Origin: Pelobates cultripes
Taxonomy: Eukaryota; Chordata; Amphibia; Anura; Pelobatidae
DNA length: 64,000 nucleotides
Direction of reading: 5' to 3'
Assembly (NCBI GenBank): GCA_933207985.1
Contig: OW240912.1
Coordinates: forward strand, 109,235,514-109,299,513
In this document: in pieces, positions 19,870 to 31,411 of the stretch
Position numbering within the stretch: position 1 is the first letter of the stretch
Layout of the letters: each line of letters opens with the position of its first letter
Notes under the pieces: model-generated
What the model saw: only the letters and a program-made list of their open reading frames with translations
Told to the model about the DNA's origin: nothing
Databases searched by the model: none
Position numbers and translations under genes: made by a program

Positions 19870-20410
19870 TCTCTCTCTCTCATTAAAACACAAGTGAAGA
19901 TAGGTAGGGAGATCCACATTGATTAGAGTCAATATTTCCTAATGGGGATTATAGTAATAAATATTATAGGGGCAAGCTCTGATTGGATGACTCTAGTCTG
20001 CCTCTATGATGAGGCAGCCTAGGGACACCTCCAGAAGCCCCATGATGCACTGCCTTTAGTAAGTCAGCACCATATTGGAAGCAACATGGCTTGGGGAGGG
20101 GGGCAATTAATACATTTTTTTAATTTATTTTTTTATTGATTTTATTTATTTTATTTAAGTCTTCACTGAGTGCCTCAACATCTCGAGGCACTCAGCACAC
20201 AGGCACTGTGGGGCAACCCGGAAGTGATCACTCCCTCGGAGGCCCGGCACTCAGGAGAGGTATTGCAGGATGCCACGACATTGAGGCATATCTGCGATAC
20301 CCTTAGAGCATTTGGAAGCAATCTCAATAGCTTATAGCGCTCATATTTGCCTCGGATGTACTTGTTTTGTCGGACGTACCTAGTACGTCCGCAGTCCTTA
20401 AGGGGTTAAA
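19870..20410. mobile_element. Diverged DNA ending in a CTTAAGGGGTTAA terminus
   Basis: The right end GTCCTTAAGGGGTTAA at about 20395-20408 is the mirror of TTAACCCCTTAAGGAC at 10009 and marks a TTAA-type element. Inner part has GCCTCAACATCTCGAGGCAC, a short hairpin. The left end was not identified, so the start is arbitrary. Confidence 0.45.
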
Positions 20411-20468
20411 AGAGCTTGCAAAAGCTGCAGATCTTATGAACTGCAGCCTTGGCAAACCACTCCAGTTA

Positions 20469-20530
20469 TTCCAAATGGACATGTCCTGATGAAAGCTCCG
20501 AACAAGAGCTGAAATGTTGACTATTTGGAA
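20469..20530 (+). ncRNA. Hammerhead-ribozyme-like core motif (degenerate)
   Basis: CTGATGA (20486-20492), a 5-bp stem AGCTC/GAGCT (20494-20498 and 20506-20510) and GAAA (20511-20514), in hammerhead order. The outer 8-bp arms TTCCAAAT (20469-20476) and ATTTGGAA (20523-20530) pair perfectly. A canonical NUH cleavage triplet is not evident (TTGAC is where it would be). Hammerheads are known in Penelope-like elements. Self-cleavage is doubtful for this copy. Confidence 0.4.
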
Positions 20531-21059
20531 CAATAAGAGTAAAGAAGATCTCATCTTTTTTTTTTTACCAAATCCTGGAGTGCCGATATTTCTTTCAATA
20601 TGTATACTCAGGGCCGGTGCAAGGATTTTTGCCGCCCCCCCCATATGTCCTGCCCACCATGTGACATCACAATGCTCTGCCATATGCTCTGCCATATGGG
20701 CCAACGCCAGTCTTCACAAAGTGTCTTTTATCTGAAAAGACAGTGCGTTTACATTAAAAAGGCTACAGGCACAGGCTATAGACACCAGAACCACTACATT
20801 ATGCTGTAGTGCTTCTGGGGACTATAGTATCCATTTAATGTGAGGTAAATTAGAGATTAGTGCCACTAATAATATATTGGATTGCCTACTTCTCTGTCTG
20901 GCTCCACAGGTCTGGTGTAGAAGAGGCTCTCTGGAGACTATTTTTAACAGTGCTCACAACAATTAACAAACAGGAGGCAGCTCCATTTTTTAGGGCCCTT
21001 ACACAGCTCAAGGTCTGGGCCCCCAGGGCTAGACCGTGAGTATGCCTACAATGCCCACC

Positions 21060-21500
21060 CATAAATCCACCTACATGGCCCACCCGTGAGTTCTCTCACA
21101 GGAAGTGGAGTGTATGTGTGTAGGGGATGTTTTATGTGTTATTGTAGAGGAGGCAACGTGTGTGTTCTTATGGAATGTAGTATATAGGGATACCAATTTC
21201 TGTAAGGGATGCAGTGTGTTTATAGGGGATGCAGTGTGTGTTTGCGTGTAAGGAATGCATTGTATGTTTCTGGGTGTGTGTGTGTGTAAGGGGTGCAAGG
21301 TGTGTTTCTGTGTATTTAATTGAATGCAGTTTGTGTCTGTAAGGGGTGCATTGATTGTGTAAGAGAATGAGTTTGTGTGAACATAAGGGATGCATTGTGT
21401 GTTTCGGGTGTGTCTGTGTGTGAGTAGGAATGCATTGTATGTTTCTGTGTGTGTGTAGGGGGGATGCATTGTGTATGTGTGTAGTGTAAAAGAGAGGGTT
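21060..21500. repeat. GTGT-rich minisatellite (GGGATGCATTGTGTGT units)
   Basis: Degenerate units of about 30-40 bp with AAGGGATGCA(T/G)TGTGTG. It is the reverse-strand counterpart of the array at 35590-36080. Confidence 0.85.
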
Positions 21501-21599
21501 TGTGGGGTTGGATAGGGACTGAGAGGGGAGCAGCTCTTTATTTTTTAAATTTTTTGCATAGTGCTCTCCCCTCCTGTCAATTATTAATTTCCCCTTCCC

Positions 21600-22192
21600 T
21601 CCTGTCCCTTAGTGCTCTCCCTTGGCCCCCTGTAGTCCCCCCTTGGTGGTCTTCTCACTTCCCCCTCTCCCCCTTAGTGGTCCTCCATCCCTCACCTTAG
21701 TGGTCCTCCCTCTCCCAAACCCCTTAGTAGACATTCTCCTCCTCCCCCCACCCTCTTAGTGGTAATCTCCCACCCCCTCAGTGGTCATTATCCTCTTTCT
21801 CTCCCCCCCCCTTAGTGGTCCTTCCCCTCTTCCCCTCTCCTTAGTGGTCCTCCCTACTTACCCCCTTTGGTGGTCCTTTCCCCCTTAGTGGTCCTCCCTC
21901 TCCCAAACCCCTTAGTGGACCTCCCCTCCTCCCTCAGTGGTCCTTACCTCCACTCCCTCAGTGGTCCTTACTCCCCCTCCCCTCCCCTGTGTTCCTTCAC
22001 CCCCTTCCCCAGTGGTCCTTACTCCCCCCTCCTCCCAGTGGTTCTTACTCCCACCCTTTCTCCCCAGTGGTCCTTACTCCCCCAGTGGTCCTTACTCCCT
22101 CCTCCCCCAGTGGTCCTTACTCTCCCTCCCCTGCTGTCCTTGCCCCCCCCTCCCCTGGTGGTCCTTACCTCCCCTGGTGGTCCTTTTATATA
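21600..22192. repeat. Pyrimidine-rich minisatellite (CCCTTAGTGGTCCT units)
   Basis: Tandem units of 17-35 bp with AGTGGTCCTTACTCCCC. The proline-rich frames here are repeat artefacts. Confidence 0.85.
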
Positions 22193-22580
22193 TAAAACCA
22201 AGGGGCTGCACTCACCTGAACATGCATACATGAGGTGCTGCCAGGGGCCAATTTATACAATACACAATATCCAGCGCACTCACTTATCCACTAAAATGCA
22301 ACTTCAATGTTGACAGATTTTATACACACACACAACCCCCCACCATGACCTGGAAATCTTGATTTTTGTGTGGACTTCATTTTAAGATTAAACAGGATGT
22401 ATGCAGGGCCCTGACATTGAGTTTGACATGCTTGGTGTAGACTTTAAGATGCCATTTTGTCATAGATTAATGTGACAAGGTTTAAGTTTATGTGCGCTGC
22501 AAAAAAAAAAAACACCTTACATTTTCATAGAAACGTAGCTTTATTTAGAAAATTACAGTAATAAAAAAACAGCATCCCCC
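22193..22580. repeat. Unclassified repeat fragments
   Basis: 22193-22320 has GGGGCTGCACTCACCTGAAC and TATCCAGCGCACTCAC, a form common to frog Penelope/hammerhead-associated repeats as I recall. 22420-22450 carries GAGTTTGACATGCTTGG, repeated at 23479-23500, a hAT-type end. Confidence 0.35.
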
Positions 22581-22584
22581 CTCT

Positions 22585-22775
22585 ACTAAATTACAGCACC
22601 CCCTATACTAAATCCAAGTCCCCCCCTACTAAATCCCAGTCCCCCCCATATACTAAATGCCAGTCCTCCTCCCAAATACTAAATCACAGTCCTCCCCTTC
22701 TACTAAATCCCAGTCCCCCATATACTAAATCCCGGTCCTCCCCCTCTACTAAATCCCAGCTCCCCCCTCTAGCCA
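22585..22775. repeat. Minisatellite (TACTAAATCCCAGTCCCCCC)
   Basis: About eight degenerate units of 20-30 bp, each with ACTAAAT(C/G)CCAGTCC. Confidence 0.85.
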
Positions 22776-22984
22776 ACAAGCAGACTTCACTCACATTGCC
22801 ACTGCCAGTATTCGACTTTGGAGTCTGGTATACCCCAAATGGCACCGTCTGCACCCTGTGCTAAATCTGATCCTCTTACTAGTTCTTGAAACCATGTGAA
22901 GGTGGAGCACGTTGATGTCACATCGGAATGTGACGTAGCGTTGTGTACCTACATGCACCTCCAGGTACTCCACTGTCCAGTCGC

Positions 22985-23505
22985 AGCCAATGCAACACTG
23001 ACCAACACACACACACACACTGACACACACACTCACTCACTCACTGACAGACACACACTAACAGACCCACTCACTGACAGACAGACACTGCAGACATTCA
23101 CTGACAGACACAAACACTCTGGCACACACATACTTCTCTTTATTGCTCCCTACCTTTTGGAGCCGATGTGGGGCCTCTCCCTGGGGTCCTTCTATCTGCT
23201 CCTCACTGCTCCCTTGCGTGGTTTAGTGGTTCCGGAATATGACATCATATTCCGGCGCCCAGCTTCACTACAGATGGCGCGCGCAAGGGAGCAGTGAGGA
23301 GCAGGAACACTGAGCTCCCTCGCTGGCCCTCCTTCCCGGGCCGGGTAAGTTTTAGCAGAGTAGGCACCTGCAATGTGGGGAAAGCAGGTGCCTACTCTGC
23401 TTGGAACACTAGGCATGTACTCGCGGCTTGCCGGGCTGCAAAGATGTCCCTCGTGGGCTGCATGTGGCCATGGGCCGCGAGTTTGACATGCTTGGTCTAC
23501 ACTTT
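22985..23505 (-). mobile_element. Third H-type copy with CRE-like hairpin and CA array
   Basis: The order (reversed) is hairpin 23196-23304, then a CA array at 22997-23125. The hairpin centre is TGACATCA, one base off the CRE. The right side ends with CATGGGCCGCGAGTTTGACA, a hAT-like terminus. The TAGGCA stem AAGCAGGTGCCTACTCTGC is present twice in inverse at 23355-23400. Confidence 0.6.
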
Positions 23506-23507
23506 GG

Positions 23508-23580
23508 ATCAACAGCAAAACCATATGTGAGGAAGACTGAACTTGGACGCAAATCTCTTTTCAGCTATGTAACTATGTAC
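23508..23580 (+). mobile_element. CR1-like LINE 3' tail fragment
   Basis: GAACTTGGACGCAAATCTCT and CAGCTATGTAACTATGTA match, in reverse, the CR1 3' end at 50200-50270. The end in short ATGTAACT repeats is typical for this LINE group. Confidence 0.75.
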
Positions 23581-23857
23581 ACTTCTTTATGTATCTGAAT
23601 AAGATATCAGTTTGATAAGTAAGAGAAACAATATTTTCCTTTTCTAACAACTTGCAGTTTGCAAAATCTCTCAAAGACAAAGTACACAGTTTAAGAAATA
23701 CAACTTGTCAGTCTAAAAACCTGCAATATTTGAAGATGTCCATAACACTATACTGTCATGCATGTGCAAGAGTACAACACAGTTGTCTACGAGTGATACT
23801 GTGAGACTGCGGGATGCTCCACAGACCAATCTGGAATGTGCAAGAAGATGCCTCACT

Positions 23858-24335
23858 AGTTACATAGTTACGTAGCTGAATAGAGCCATGCATCCATCAA
23901 TTTCAGCCTTTCTCACATTAGATTTTTTGCTGTTGATCCAAATGAAGCAAAAATACCCAGTCTTAGGCGCTTCCGATTGTGCCATAAACTAAGAAAAAAT
24001 TCCTTCTTGACCGCAGAATGGCAGTCAGATATCTTCTTGGATGAAGAAGCTATAATTAATTAACATTTATATCCCTGTATATTATGCTTTTGCAAGTATT
24101 TATCTAATTGATTTTTAAATATCTGTTTAAGACTCTTATAAAACCACCTCTTCAGGCTGAGAATTTCACATCCTTTTTGTTCTTACTGTAAAATATGATT
24201 TCCTTTGCCTTTGACTAAATCTCTTTTTTTCCAGTCTAAATGCATGACCTCTTGTCATTTCTAAAGTCCTATTTATGAATAGATTTCCAGACAATAGTTT
24301 GTATTAGCCCTGAATACATTTGTATATTGTTATCA
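23858..24335 (-). mobile_element. CR1-like LINE 3' UTR fragment
   Basis: Aligns by eye over about 470 bp with 50200-50680 (for example AGTATTTATCTAATTGATTT versus AGTATTTATCCAATTGCAGT, and ACCACCTCTTCAGGC in both). It is non-coding and 5'-truncated. Confidence 0.8.
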
Positions 24336-24911
24336 TGGCGAACCTATGGCACTGAGCCCTCTATGTGAGCACGCGGCCATAGGTCTCTGGTAGGGTGCCC
24401 AGTGGTGTATTCACCATGAGGCTAACAAGGCATTTGCCTTGGGCAGCATTGTCTTGTTAGCCTCGTGTCCTGGGGGGCTCAAGAGCTGGCAGGATGTATG
24501 TCAGTGTGTGTGTCTGTAAGTGTGTGCGTGTCAGTCACTCTGTATGTCTGTCAGTGAGTGTGTGTGTCTGTCAGTGAATGTGTGTGTCTGTCAATGTGTG
24601 TGTATGTCTGTCAGTGAGTGTCTGTGTGTCACTGTTTGTCAGTGTGTGTGAGTGTGTCTGTGAGTGTCAGTGTATAAATGTAAGTGTATGTGTATCTGTG
24701 AGTGTCAGTGTATTTATATAAGTGTCTGTGTATCTGTGAGTATGTGTGTGTGTATCTGTGAGTGAGTGTATGTGTGTGTGTATATCTGTGAGTGTCAGTG
24801 TGTATAATGGTCATGTTTAATTGCTGTGTTGGCACTTTGAGGGAAATAAATTTGTTTGTATTGCGGTTTGGGCAGTCGGGCTCAAAAATGTTCACCATCA
24901 CTGCCCTAGGG
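24330..24911. mobile_element. hAT-like element with internal GTGT array
   Basis: The left part ATGGCGAACCTATGGCACTG pairs with the right end TTCACCATCACTGCCCTAG; ends of this kind (CAGTGATGGCGAACC) are hAT termini as I recall. Inside, CAGTGGTGTATTCACCATGA at about 24401 looks like a second hAT end. A (GTGTCTGTCAGTGA)n array fills 24495-24805. Confidence 0.5.
24495..24805. repeat. GTGT-rich array (GTGTGTCTGTCAGTGA units)
   Basis: Tandem, degenerate, about 20-bp units. The frame with Thr/His repeats is not a gene. Confidence 0.9.
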
Positions 24912-25826
24912 TGTCTACTTTTCAAAAATATATGGTTTGATGGGGGTATATTATATTGGCTGGCTTCAAAAATGTCCCAAATAGGACATGGGTTCATGAT
25001 GACCAGCTGTGAAATTCCAAGTTGGAAAACTGGAATGCTCACTCTCCAAATACTGTCTTTTAGCCCCCAGAGAACCCGAAACACCTATACATGGGTGGTA
25101 TCACTGTACTAGGAGATGTTGCTGAACCTATATTGGGGTGTTCTTTGGCAATAACCTTTAAAGTTCTCAGTACATGTATTCTTAAATTGCTATGTGTGTC
25201 AAAAAAATCACCAATTATTATTATTATTATTATTTGGCGTAGATTAGTGGTATGAAAAACAGTCAATATACCCCAAGTTTAATACTTTAGGTTGTCTTCT
25301 TTACAAAAATATGTACATGTGAAGGGTTACTCAGGGATTCCTGACAGATATCAGTGTTACAATGTAACTTGCGTAAATTTTTTCTAAAAAAAATGGTTTG
25401 GAAATTGCAAAGTGCTACTTGTACTTATTGCCCTATAACTTGCAAAAAAAATAGCTAAGAACATGTTAACATTGGGTATTTCTAAACTCGGGACAAAATT
25501 TAGAAACTATTTATCATGGGTGTTTTTTGGCAGTTGTAGATGAGCAATAGATTTTGGGAGTGAAAGTTCGAAAAAGTGTGTTTTTTTAAAAATAATTTCA
25601 TCATATTTTATAATCTTTTTATAGTAAATTATATGATATGATGAAAATAATAGTATCTTTAGAAAGACCATTTAATGGCGAGAAAAACGGTATATAATAT
25701 GTGTGGGTACAATAAATGAATAAGAGGAAAATTATAGCTAAACTCAAACACCGCAGAAATGTCAAAACAGCCCTGGTTCTTAACGGCAAGAAAATTGAAA
25801 AACGGTCTGGTCACTAAGGGGTTAAA
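24911..25826. mobile_element. TTAA-type non-autonomous element (right end CACTAAGGGGTTAA)
   Basis: The right end CACTAAGGGGTTAA (25815-25828) and internal segments such as GGTATCACTGTACTAGGAG and TGTTCTTTGGCAATAACCTT show the style of the element at 10009-11150. It includes an (ATT)n run at 25217-25233. The left end was not found. Confidence 0.45.
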
Positions 25827-25829
25827 AAA

Positions 25830-26330
25830 TGTCAAATGAGCCATACGGACCATTCAGACAATGGCCACATTTGCAGAGTAATATCACCAGTACAGTATAC
25901 ACAAAAAATTATTTTTTTTAATATTATTTTTAAATATAGCTACATCTCACTTCACATCAGATCTGTGCACTGCAGCTCCCTTTAATCTATGTTCTTCATT
26001 GAATTTATATGATCACTCTATGTAGAGCAATTCCTCACGCTCTGTTAATATTAATAGACATTTCATTTACTTTCAGATTGTCAGGCTCATCATTAGTCTT
26101 ACAGACTCCTGTGAGTCTTCATATGTCAATTTTTTATCTTTAGTTTCTACAATGTAGTAAATGATTCATGGAATATCAAAGGGGTTATATAAAATGATTG
26201 TCTTGATAAAGTGCAGCAGTATACGCATGCTTGCTTCACGTGCAATCAAGCATTCTTGGTGCATTTATTTTTACCTAAGGATACCAAAGCTCTTAAAAGT
26301 GTGATGACACAGAAAGTAATTGTTGTACAT
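25830..26330. other. AT-rich spacer, nothing recognised
   Basis: No open frame, repeat or RNA gene recognised. Confidence 0.45.
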
Positions 26331-26379
26331 ACTAAGGAGGGAATTTGTGTTGATAAATGATCCCACCTGTCACGTCAAA

Positions 26380-27008
26380 AGGGGAACCAGGTGTACCCCC
26401 AGCTTTCTCCACTGTGCAAGCTCAGTCTGTGCAAAGCCCTCGTTGAATGAAGATGGATTATTTTTATTGTGTCACTTTTTTTTTTGCGAATCAGGCTTTT
26501 TTTTAATTTTCATTGGTTGTGTTGGAAATTATGCAAATTAATTTGACCTTTTATGGGGACTGAAGTAAAGAAGAGTTAGAAGAAAGAAGACTTTTGATGA
26601 CAAGTATAATTTTTATTTTACTGGTATTGGATTTTATGGCCCTAATCACTATTATTAGGATGAGAGGGGTAGGTATGGTTACTTAATTTTAATGGTGGGG
26701 TAGCTACTGGATTGGAGACACTTAATCATCTAGTGGGGTTGGAGGCTGGCCATGTCATTATTGGGAGGGTGGACAGTTGCATTTTCAACCAACTCTTTGT
26801 ACAATTAGTTAGAGCCTCCACCTGCATCCCATGGGTGGAGACCAAGTGGAGGACCCTAAGACAGAACCTGAATAATATAATCAGGGCCCCCACCTGCCAC
26901 CAATGGGTGAGGGCTGGAAAGAGGGCACTAGTTTTTTATTATAATAAGGGCCATCACCCACTGTCATTTTTTGGGACCACAGCGGGACATTATATTTTCC
27001 CTACCTTA
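26380..27008 (+). repeat. Diverged copy of the 11.75-13.46 kb foldback
   Basis: GCTCAGTCTGTGCAAAGCCCTCG, TGAAGATGGATTATTTTT and TTAGAAGAAAG follow the order of 12685-12820, and GGGCCCCCACCTGCCACCAA resembles the array unit. The Tc1 element at 27011 is inserted in it; 28900-29200 appears to be its continuation (CCGCTGCCCAGTCACTA, GGGCCTTGGGG). Confidence 0.65.
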
Positions 27009-27187
27009 TACAGTTGTGCTCAAAAGTTTGCATACCCTCAGAGAACTTGGCAGGCAAAAGACATTTCTTTTATTTCCTATGGGATTCATATTCAACTGTA
27101 GGTTATAACAGAATGGCATAATCTTAAAACAAAACATGGCAAAAAAGAAAAAAATGAAATGACCCTGTTTCGTAAGTCTGCATACCC

Positions 27188-28507
27188 TTAATTTTTAATA
27201 CTGTGTATTGCACCCTTTAGCATCAATGACAGTGTCCCGTCTTTTTTAATAGTTGTGTATGAGAACCCTAATTCTTGCAGGTTGTATAGCTGCCCATTCA
27301 TCTTGGAAAAATGCCTCCAGGTCATGCAAAGTCTTTGGTCATCTTGAATGAACCGCGCATTTGAGATCTCCCCAGAGTGGCTCAATAATATTAAAGTCAG
27401 GAGACTGTGATGGAAACTCCAAAATCTTCACCTTCTTTTGCTGTAATCACTGGAGGGTAGTGTTGTCCCGAACTGTTCGCCAAACTGTTTCCCGAACGGT
27501 TCGCCACGAACGGTTCGCCACGGACTCATCATTGAGTAAACGTTGACCCTGTACCTCACAGTCAGCAGACACATTCCAGCCAATCAGCAGCAGACCCTCC
27601 TTCCCAGACCCTCCCACCTCCTGGACAGCTCACTAAAAATGCAGCTTCACAATGAATGTAAAATGGATGCTGTCCAGGAGGTGGAAGGGTCTGGGAGGGA
27701 GGGTCTGCTGCTGATTGGCTGGAATGTGTCTACTGACTGTGAGGTACAGGGTCAAAGTTTACTCAATGATGAGTCCGCGGCGAACCGTTTGGCGAACAGT
27801 TCAGGACATCACTACTGGAGGGTCAACTTGGCCTTGTGCTTAGGGTATTTTCTGATAACATGCTGTATTCATCTTGCCATGAATTTTCACAAGATTCCCT
27901 GTGTCTTTAGAGCTCACAGACCCCCAAAACATCAGTGAGCCACCACCGTGTTTCACAGTGGGGATGGTATATTTCTTTACTATAGGCCTTGTTGACCCTC
28001 TCCAAACATAGTGCTTATGGTTAGGGCCATAAAGCTCTATTTTGGTTTAGACACTTCAAATTACAGTGTGACAGAAGCAGTGAGGTGTTGTCTGGTATAT
28101 TGTAACATTTTTTACAATATTTTGAAATACTTTTTTTGTGGCATTGACACAGTAAAGGCTTCTTTCTGGCAATTCGACCATGCAGCTTATTTTTGTTCAA
28201 GTATCGTCGTATTGTGCTCCTTGAAACAAACACAACAACTTTTTCCAGAGCAGACTGTATTTCTCCTGAGGTTACCTGTGGATTTTTCTTTGTATCTCAA
28301 ACAATATTTCTAGCAGTTGTGGCTGAAATCTTTCTTGGTGCACCTGGCCTTGGCTTGGTATCAAAAGATTCCCTGAATTTTCCAATTCTTAATAAGTGAT
28401 TGAACAGTATTGAATGGCATTTTCAAGGCTTTGGATATCTTTTAATATCATTTTCCATCTTTATAAAGTTCCATTACCTTGTTACGCAGTTCTTTACGGC
28501 TCCCCAT
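27188..28507 (-). pseudogene. Tc1-like transposase, multiply broken
   Basis: The N-terminus MGSRKELRNKVMELYKDG is the helix-turn-helix start of Tc1 transposases. SRSTIRRYLNKNKLHGRIAR (about 28220) is the second DNA-binding part. The last part (to 27188) covers the segment before the C-terminus. Stops, frameshifts and the inserted MITE at 27458-27814 destroy it. Catalytic D/D/E residues could not be placed with confidence. Confidence 0.7.
27458..27814. mobile_element. Palindromic hAT MITE (357 bp) inside the Tc1 element
   Basis: Starts TAGTGTTGTCCCGAACTG and ends CAGTTCAGGACATCACTA. It is flanked by an 8-bp duplication CTGGAGGG at 27450-27457 and 27815-27822. Most of the element is one inverted repeat: GGTTCGCCACGGACTCATCA at left against TGATGAGTCCGCGGCGAACC at right, then GTCAGCAGACACATTCCAGC against GCTGGAATGTGTCTACTGAC, and CACCTCCTGGACAGC against GCTGTCCAGGAGGTG. 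The loop is about 40 bp. Confidence 0.9.
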
Positions 28508-28989
28508 TGCTCTGTATCTAGCCTTGTCACTGCATTCATGTCTGAGCTAACAAACTCATTGACTATTTATATATAGACACTAATTGCAATTTAAAAAGCT
28601 ACATGTGTGGGAAGTTAACCTTTAATTGCCATTTTAACCTCTGTGTGTCACCTTGTGTGTCTGTAACAATGCCAAACATCCAAGGGTATGTAAAATTTTG
28701 ATCAGGGCCATTTGGGTGATTTCTGTTATCATTATGATTTGAAAAAGAGCCAAACAACTATGTGATAATATCAGGCTTCATATGATCACTATCCTTCAAT
28801 AAAATATTTTTTTTGCATTATCAGTCATATTTTCAAAATCAATTCGAAAATTTCCCAATTTACTCCAGGGTATGGAAACTTTTGAGTACATCTGTATTAG
28901 CCCTTACCTGCTGATGACGGTTGTTGGCACGTGGGATCATTAGGATTTCCCTCCCTATTCTTTTATTAAATAGCCCCATCTGATGATCA

Positions 28990-30025
28990 CAAGTGGGGAT
29001 TCATGTTATTTAACAGACCCCATCCTCAACCGCTGCCCAGTCACTACATTCAAACATTTAACAGTTATGCCCCCATCTCCTGAATGGCAGTTGTGGGCCT
29101 TGGGGGGTTTTAAACCTCACTTAAAGTAATATGGGTGTCTTATTAACCCCATTGGGTTTTTATTTATAGCTAAACTTTTTTAGTGTGGAAGCAGGCAAGC
29201 AAGCACAGGCAAACCACCACATAATTACTACTTGCACTGCCAAAGGTTAACTTTTTGCTTGCTAGCAGCTAAAGCCCGCAGTGGGCAAATCGTTCAAATT
29301 TTTTTAAATCCATGCCTAGATTAGAAGGATCCGAATTTCAGCTGTCCAAAGACATTCGGTCCAGTCAAAATCCAGACCACATTTCGGCTCATTCTGAGGC
29401 TGAATTTCAGAATCCAGACTTTGTTAAATAGCATGAGCAATGTCTGAATTTTGCAGTCCAAGTGGCCCCATATGCCGCCAGATGATTTTGTGAGCCCTGT
29501 GAGTTTTTAATCTATATGCCTGATAGATTGCTTGAGTTTTGTGGGTAATTCCGTTCCTCTATTTATGGTGTGTTTTGGAGGGAAAAAACATACAAACAAA
29601 CAAACAACCCACAATATATAAGTCTAAAAAGTGCAAAAACTTATTCGAAAGAATATTGTCTGTAATAAACACAGTTAATAACTATGAAGTCCCCTTAGAT
29701 CTTAGCTGTGAGCCGAGAGGAAGATTCTCTCTCTTTAAAAAAAATAAAAACAAACACTAGCAGGTACCTGAAGGATTGTAGACATTTTTTGTTAAATGTT
29801 GTGTTTTGTGTTTAGTTATGATTTCTTATCCCATACAAGTTGGCATCATTTTTATTTCAGGTTAATCCTGGCTATCTATAATGTTGTAAAGTTTTTTTTT
29901 TGTTTTTTTCTGGTGAATACATCATGTTGCATGTGATAAATATATGTGCAAAGTGTAAATGATTTTCCCCCCCAAAATCTCAACATGCAAAAACACATTT
30001 CATGTTTCAGGGATGTGGCATCACC
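28990..30025. other. Mixed spacer: foldback remnant then AT-rich DNA
   Basis: Up to about 29200 it looks like the continuation of the foldback copy. 29290-29470 has GAATTTCAG/CCGAATTTCAG motifs like the minisatellite at 11395. Past 29500 nothing is recognised. Confidence 0.4.
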
Positions 30026-30029
30026 AGCT

Positions 30030-30620
30030 ACTGTGCAACCCTCCCCCCACCCAAGCACACATGCACCAATCATGTATGAACAAACATGTATGCACACCTT
30101 GACTCACAAGTACACGCACTGGCACATCCACACACAGATCCACACACTGGCACATACACAACCAATTAGATACACACTGACACAGAGATACATACACTGA
30201 CATACAGATACACACACTGGCAGACACACAGTGGCACATACACACACTGGCACATGCCATACTTTATATATTTGCAGCCACCCTCCTGTTAATTTGCCTT
30301 TTGTGTCTAGGAGGGGTCCTGGCTTGCTGAGGCTGATGGGGGTGAGCATGCTGCAGCTCACTCCAGCCTCTCCATTGCCTCCATGCTGCCTGTACCGTCG
30401 TTGCCTCCAACCTCCTCACTCCCACGCGGTGCTCTGATACTACAGAGGCTTTCATTGCATGTCTGATTGTGTGTGATGTCCAGGATATAGTATATGATTT
30501 GCAGGTGTCAGGGAGCTGCATTAAAAATGCAGGGAACTTCCAGGAGAGTTGGTCTGGAACACCCCCTAAGCGCACCTACTCTTCAGGTCACAGAAGGACA
30601 CAGGTTGGATAAAGAGGGGC
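30030..30620. repeat. CA-rich array plus unclassified GC-rich repeat
   Basis: 30050-30250 is a degenerate CACACTGGCACA array. 30260-30620 has CAGGTGTCAGGGAGCTGCAT and CTTCCAGGAGAGTTGGTCTG, a repeat I cannot classify. The layout (GC-rich core next to a CA array) resembles the H-type elements. Confidence 0.5.
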
Positions 30621-31405
30621 AGTGATGCAAGTTGTGTTTTTGCCATGCCCAAAGGGGTAGACCCAACCAGAAAGGGGGCAGTTTCACCCGAAGAACTGGC
30701 AGGTCAACCTGGCTTGAATGCACACTAGGTTGCTTGCCAATCAAGGAGGCCAGCCCACCAAAGGCAGACTATGTAGTAAGTGTTGTTTCAGCACTCTCTG
30801 CAGGGTCCTGGTGCCCTGAGCATAATGTTGGCAAATCTAATCACAGTTCTCCGGTGTACCCAAAAGCAAGAAACCAGGGAACAAAGTGCAGATGGCGTGA
30901 TAGGACACTGAAATATTTACTGTGGCTGTCGTGCTTGAAATGTAGACAGTTAGGAGAGAGCATTGATAATATGAAAAATAATAATAAGAAGAAGAATGTA
31001 AACATCTATATAACTATACAGAGTAAGTAAAAAAATATTACTGTATATAACCTAAACTTGAGATCATTTTTTCGTTAATAAACACAAATATATCTTGAGA
31101 AATTTGGCATAGCTTGTTAGTTTTTTATTTCTTTTTGATCTAATAAAAAGGTCCAAATCTATATTTATTATAAAAATTTTAAAATCTTTAAAAAAATTTT
31201 TTATAAAATACATGAGGGTGCACTAAACAGGAAAGAGGGTAATTGATGGTTGATCAAAAATGAATATGCTATTTTTAGTTTTGTCCTGAGATGAAAAGTT
31301 AACACTGTCCCTTAGATATTTAATGAAACTTGTTTGGATTCATAGGCAGACCAATTACACTGTAGTTGCTTCTTCCTGTTGAGGAAATCTGATATTTTGA
31401 AGAAC
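30621..31405. other. Spacer, nothing recognised
   Basis: GC-moderate to 30950, then AT-rich. A 132-codon frame at 30632-31030 has no recognisable domain and low-complexity Lys/Asn at its end; not called as a gene. Confidence 0.4.
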
Positions 31406-31411
31406 GCTTAA

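Larger units (their letters stand above)
20608..22192 (-). mobile_element. hAT-like repeat 'H', reversed copy
   Basis: It starts CAGGGCCGGTGCAAGGATTT, a hAT-type CAGGG terminus. Its reverse complement runs in parallel with 35400-36086 plus 39869-40861: shared pieces include GAGCTGTGTAAGGG..., TATATTATTAGTGGCAC, a CA-rich ACAATGCATCC array and the ggaccact minisatellite. It lacks the insertions found in the other copy and so shows the empty sites. The far end is not defined: it fades in the minisatellite at 22192. Confidence 0.6.
27011..28894 (-). mobile_element. Tc1-like transposon, degraded, with nested hAT MITE
   Basis: Terminal repeats CAGTTGTGCTCAAAAGTTTG (left) and the complement of CAGATGTACTCAAAAGTTTC (right), with TA on both sides (27009-27010, 28895-28896). 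Without the 357-bp insert and its 8-bp duplication it is about 1.5 kb, normal for Tc1. The transposase runs on the minus strand from the ATG near 28507 (MGSRKELRNKVMELYKDG). Confidence 0.85.

Noticed and set aside
21867..22313. 148-codon proline-rich frame
   Set aside because: Encoded by the AGTGGTCCTTACTCCCC minisatellite.
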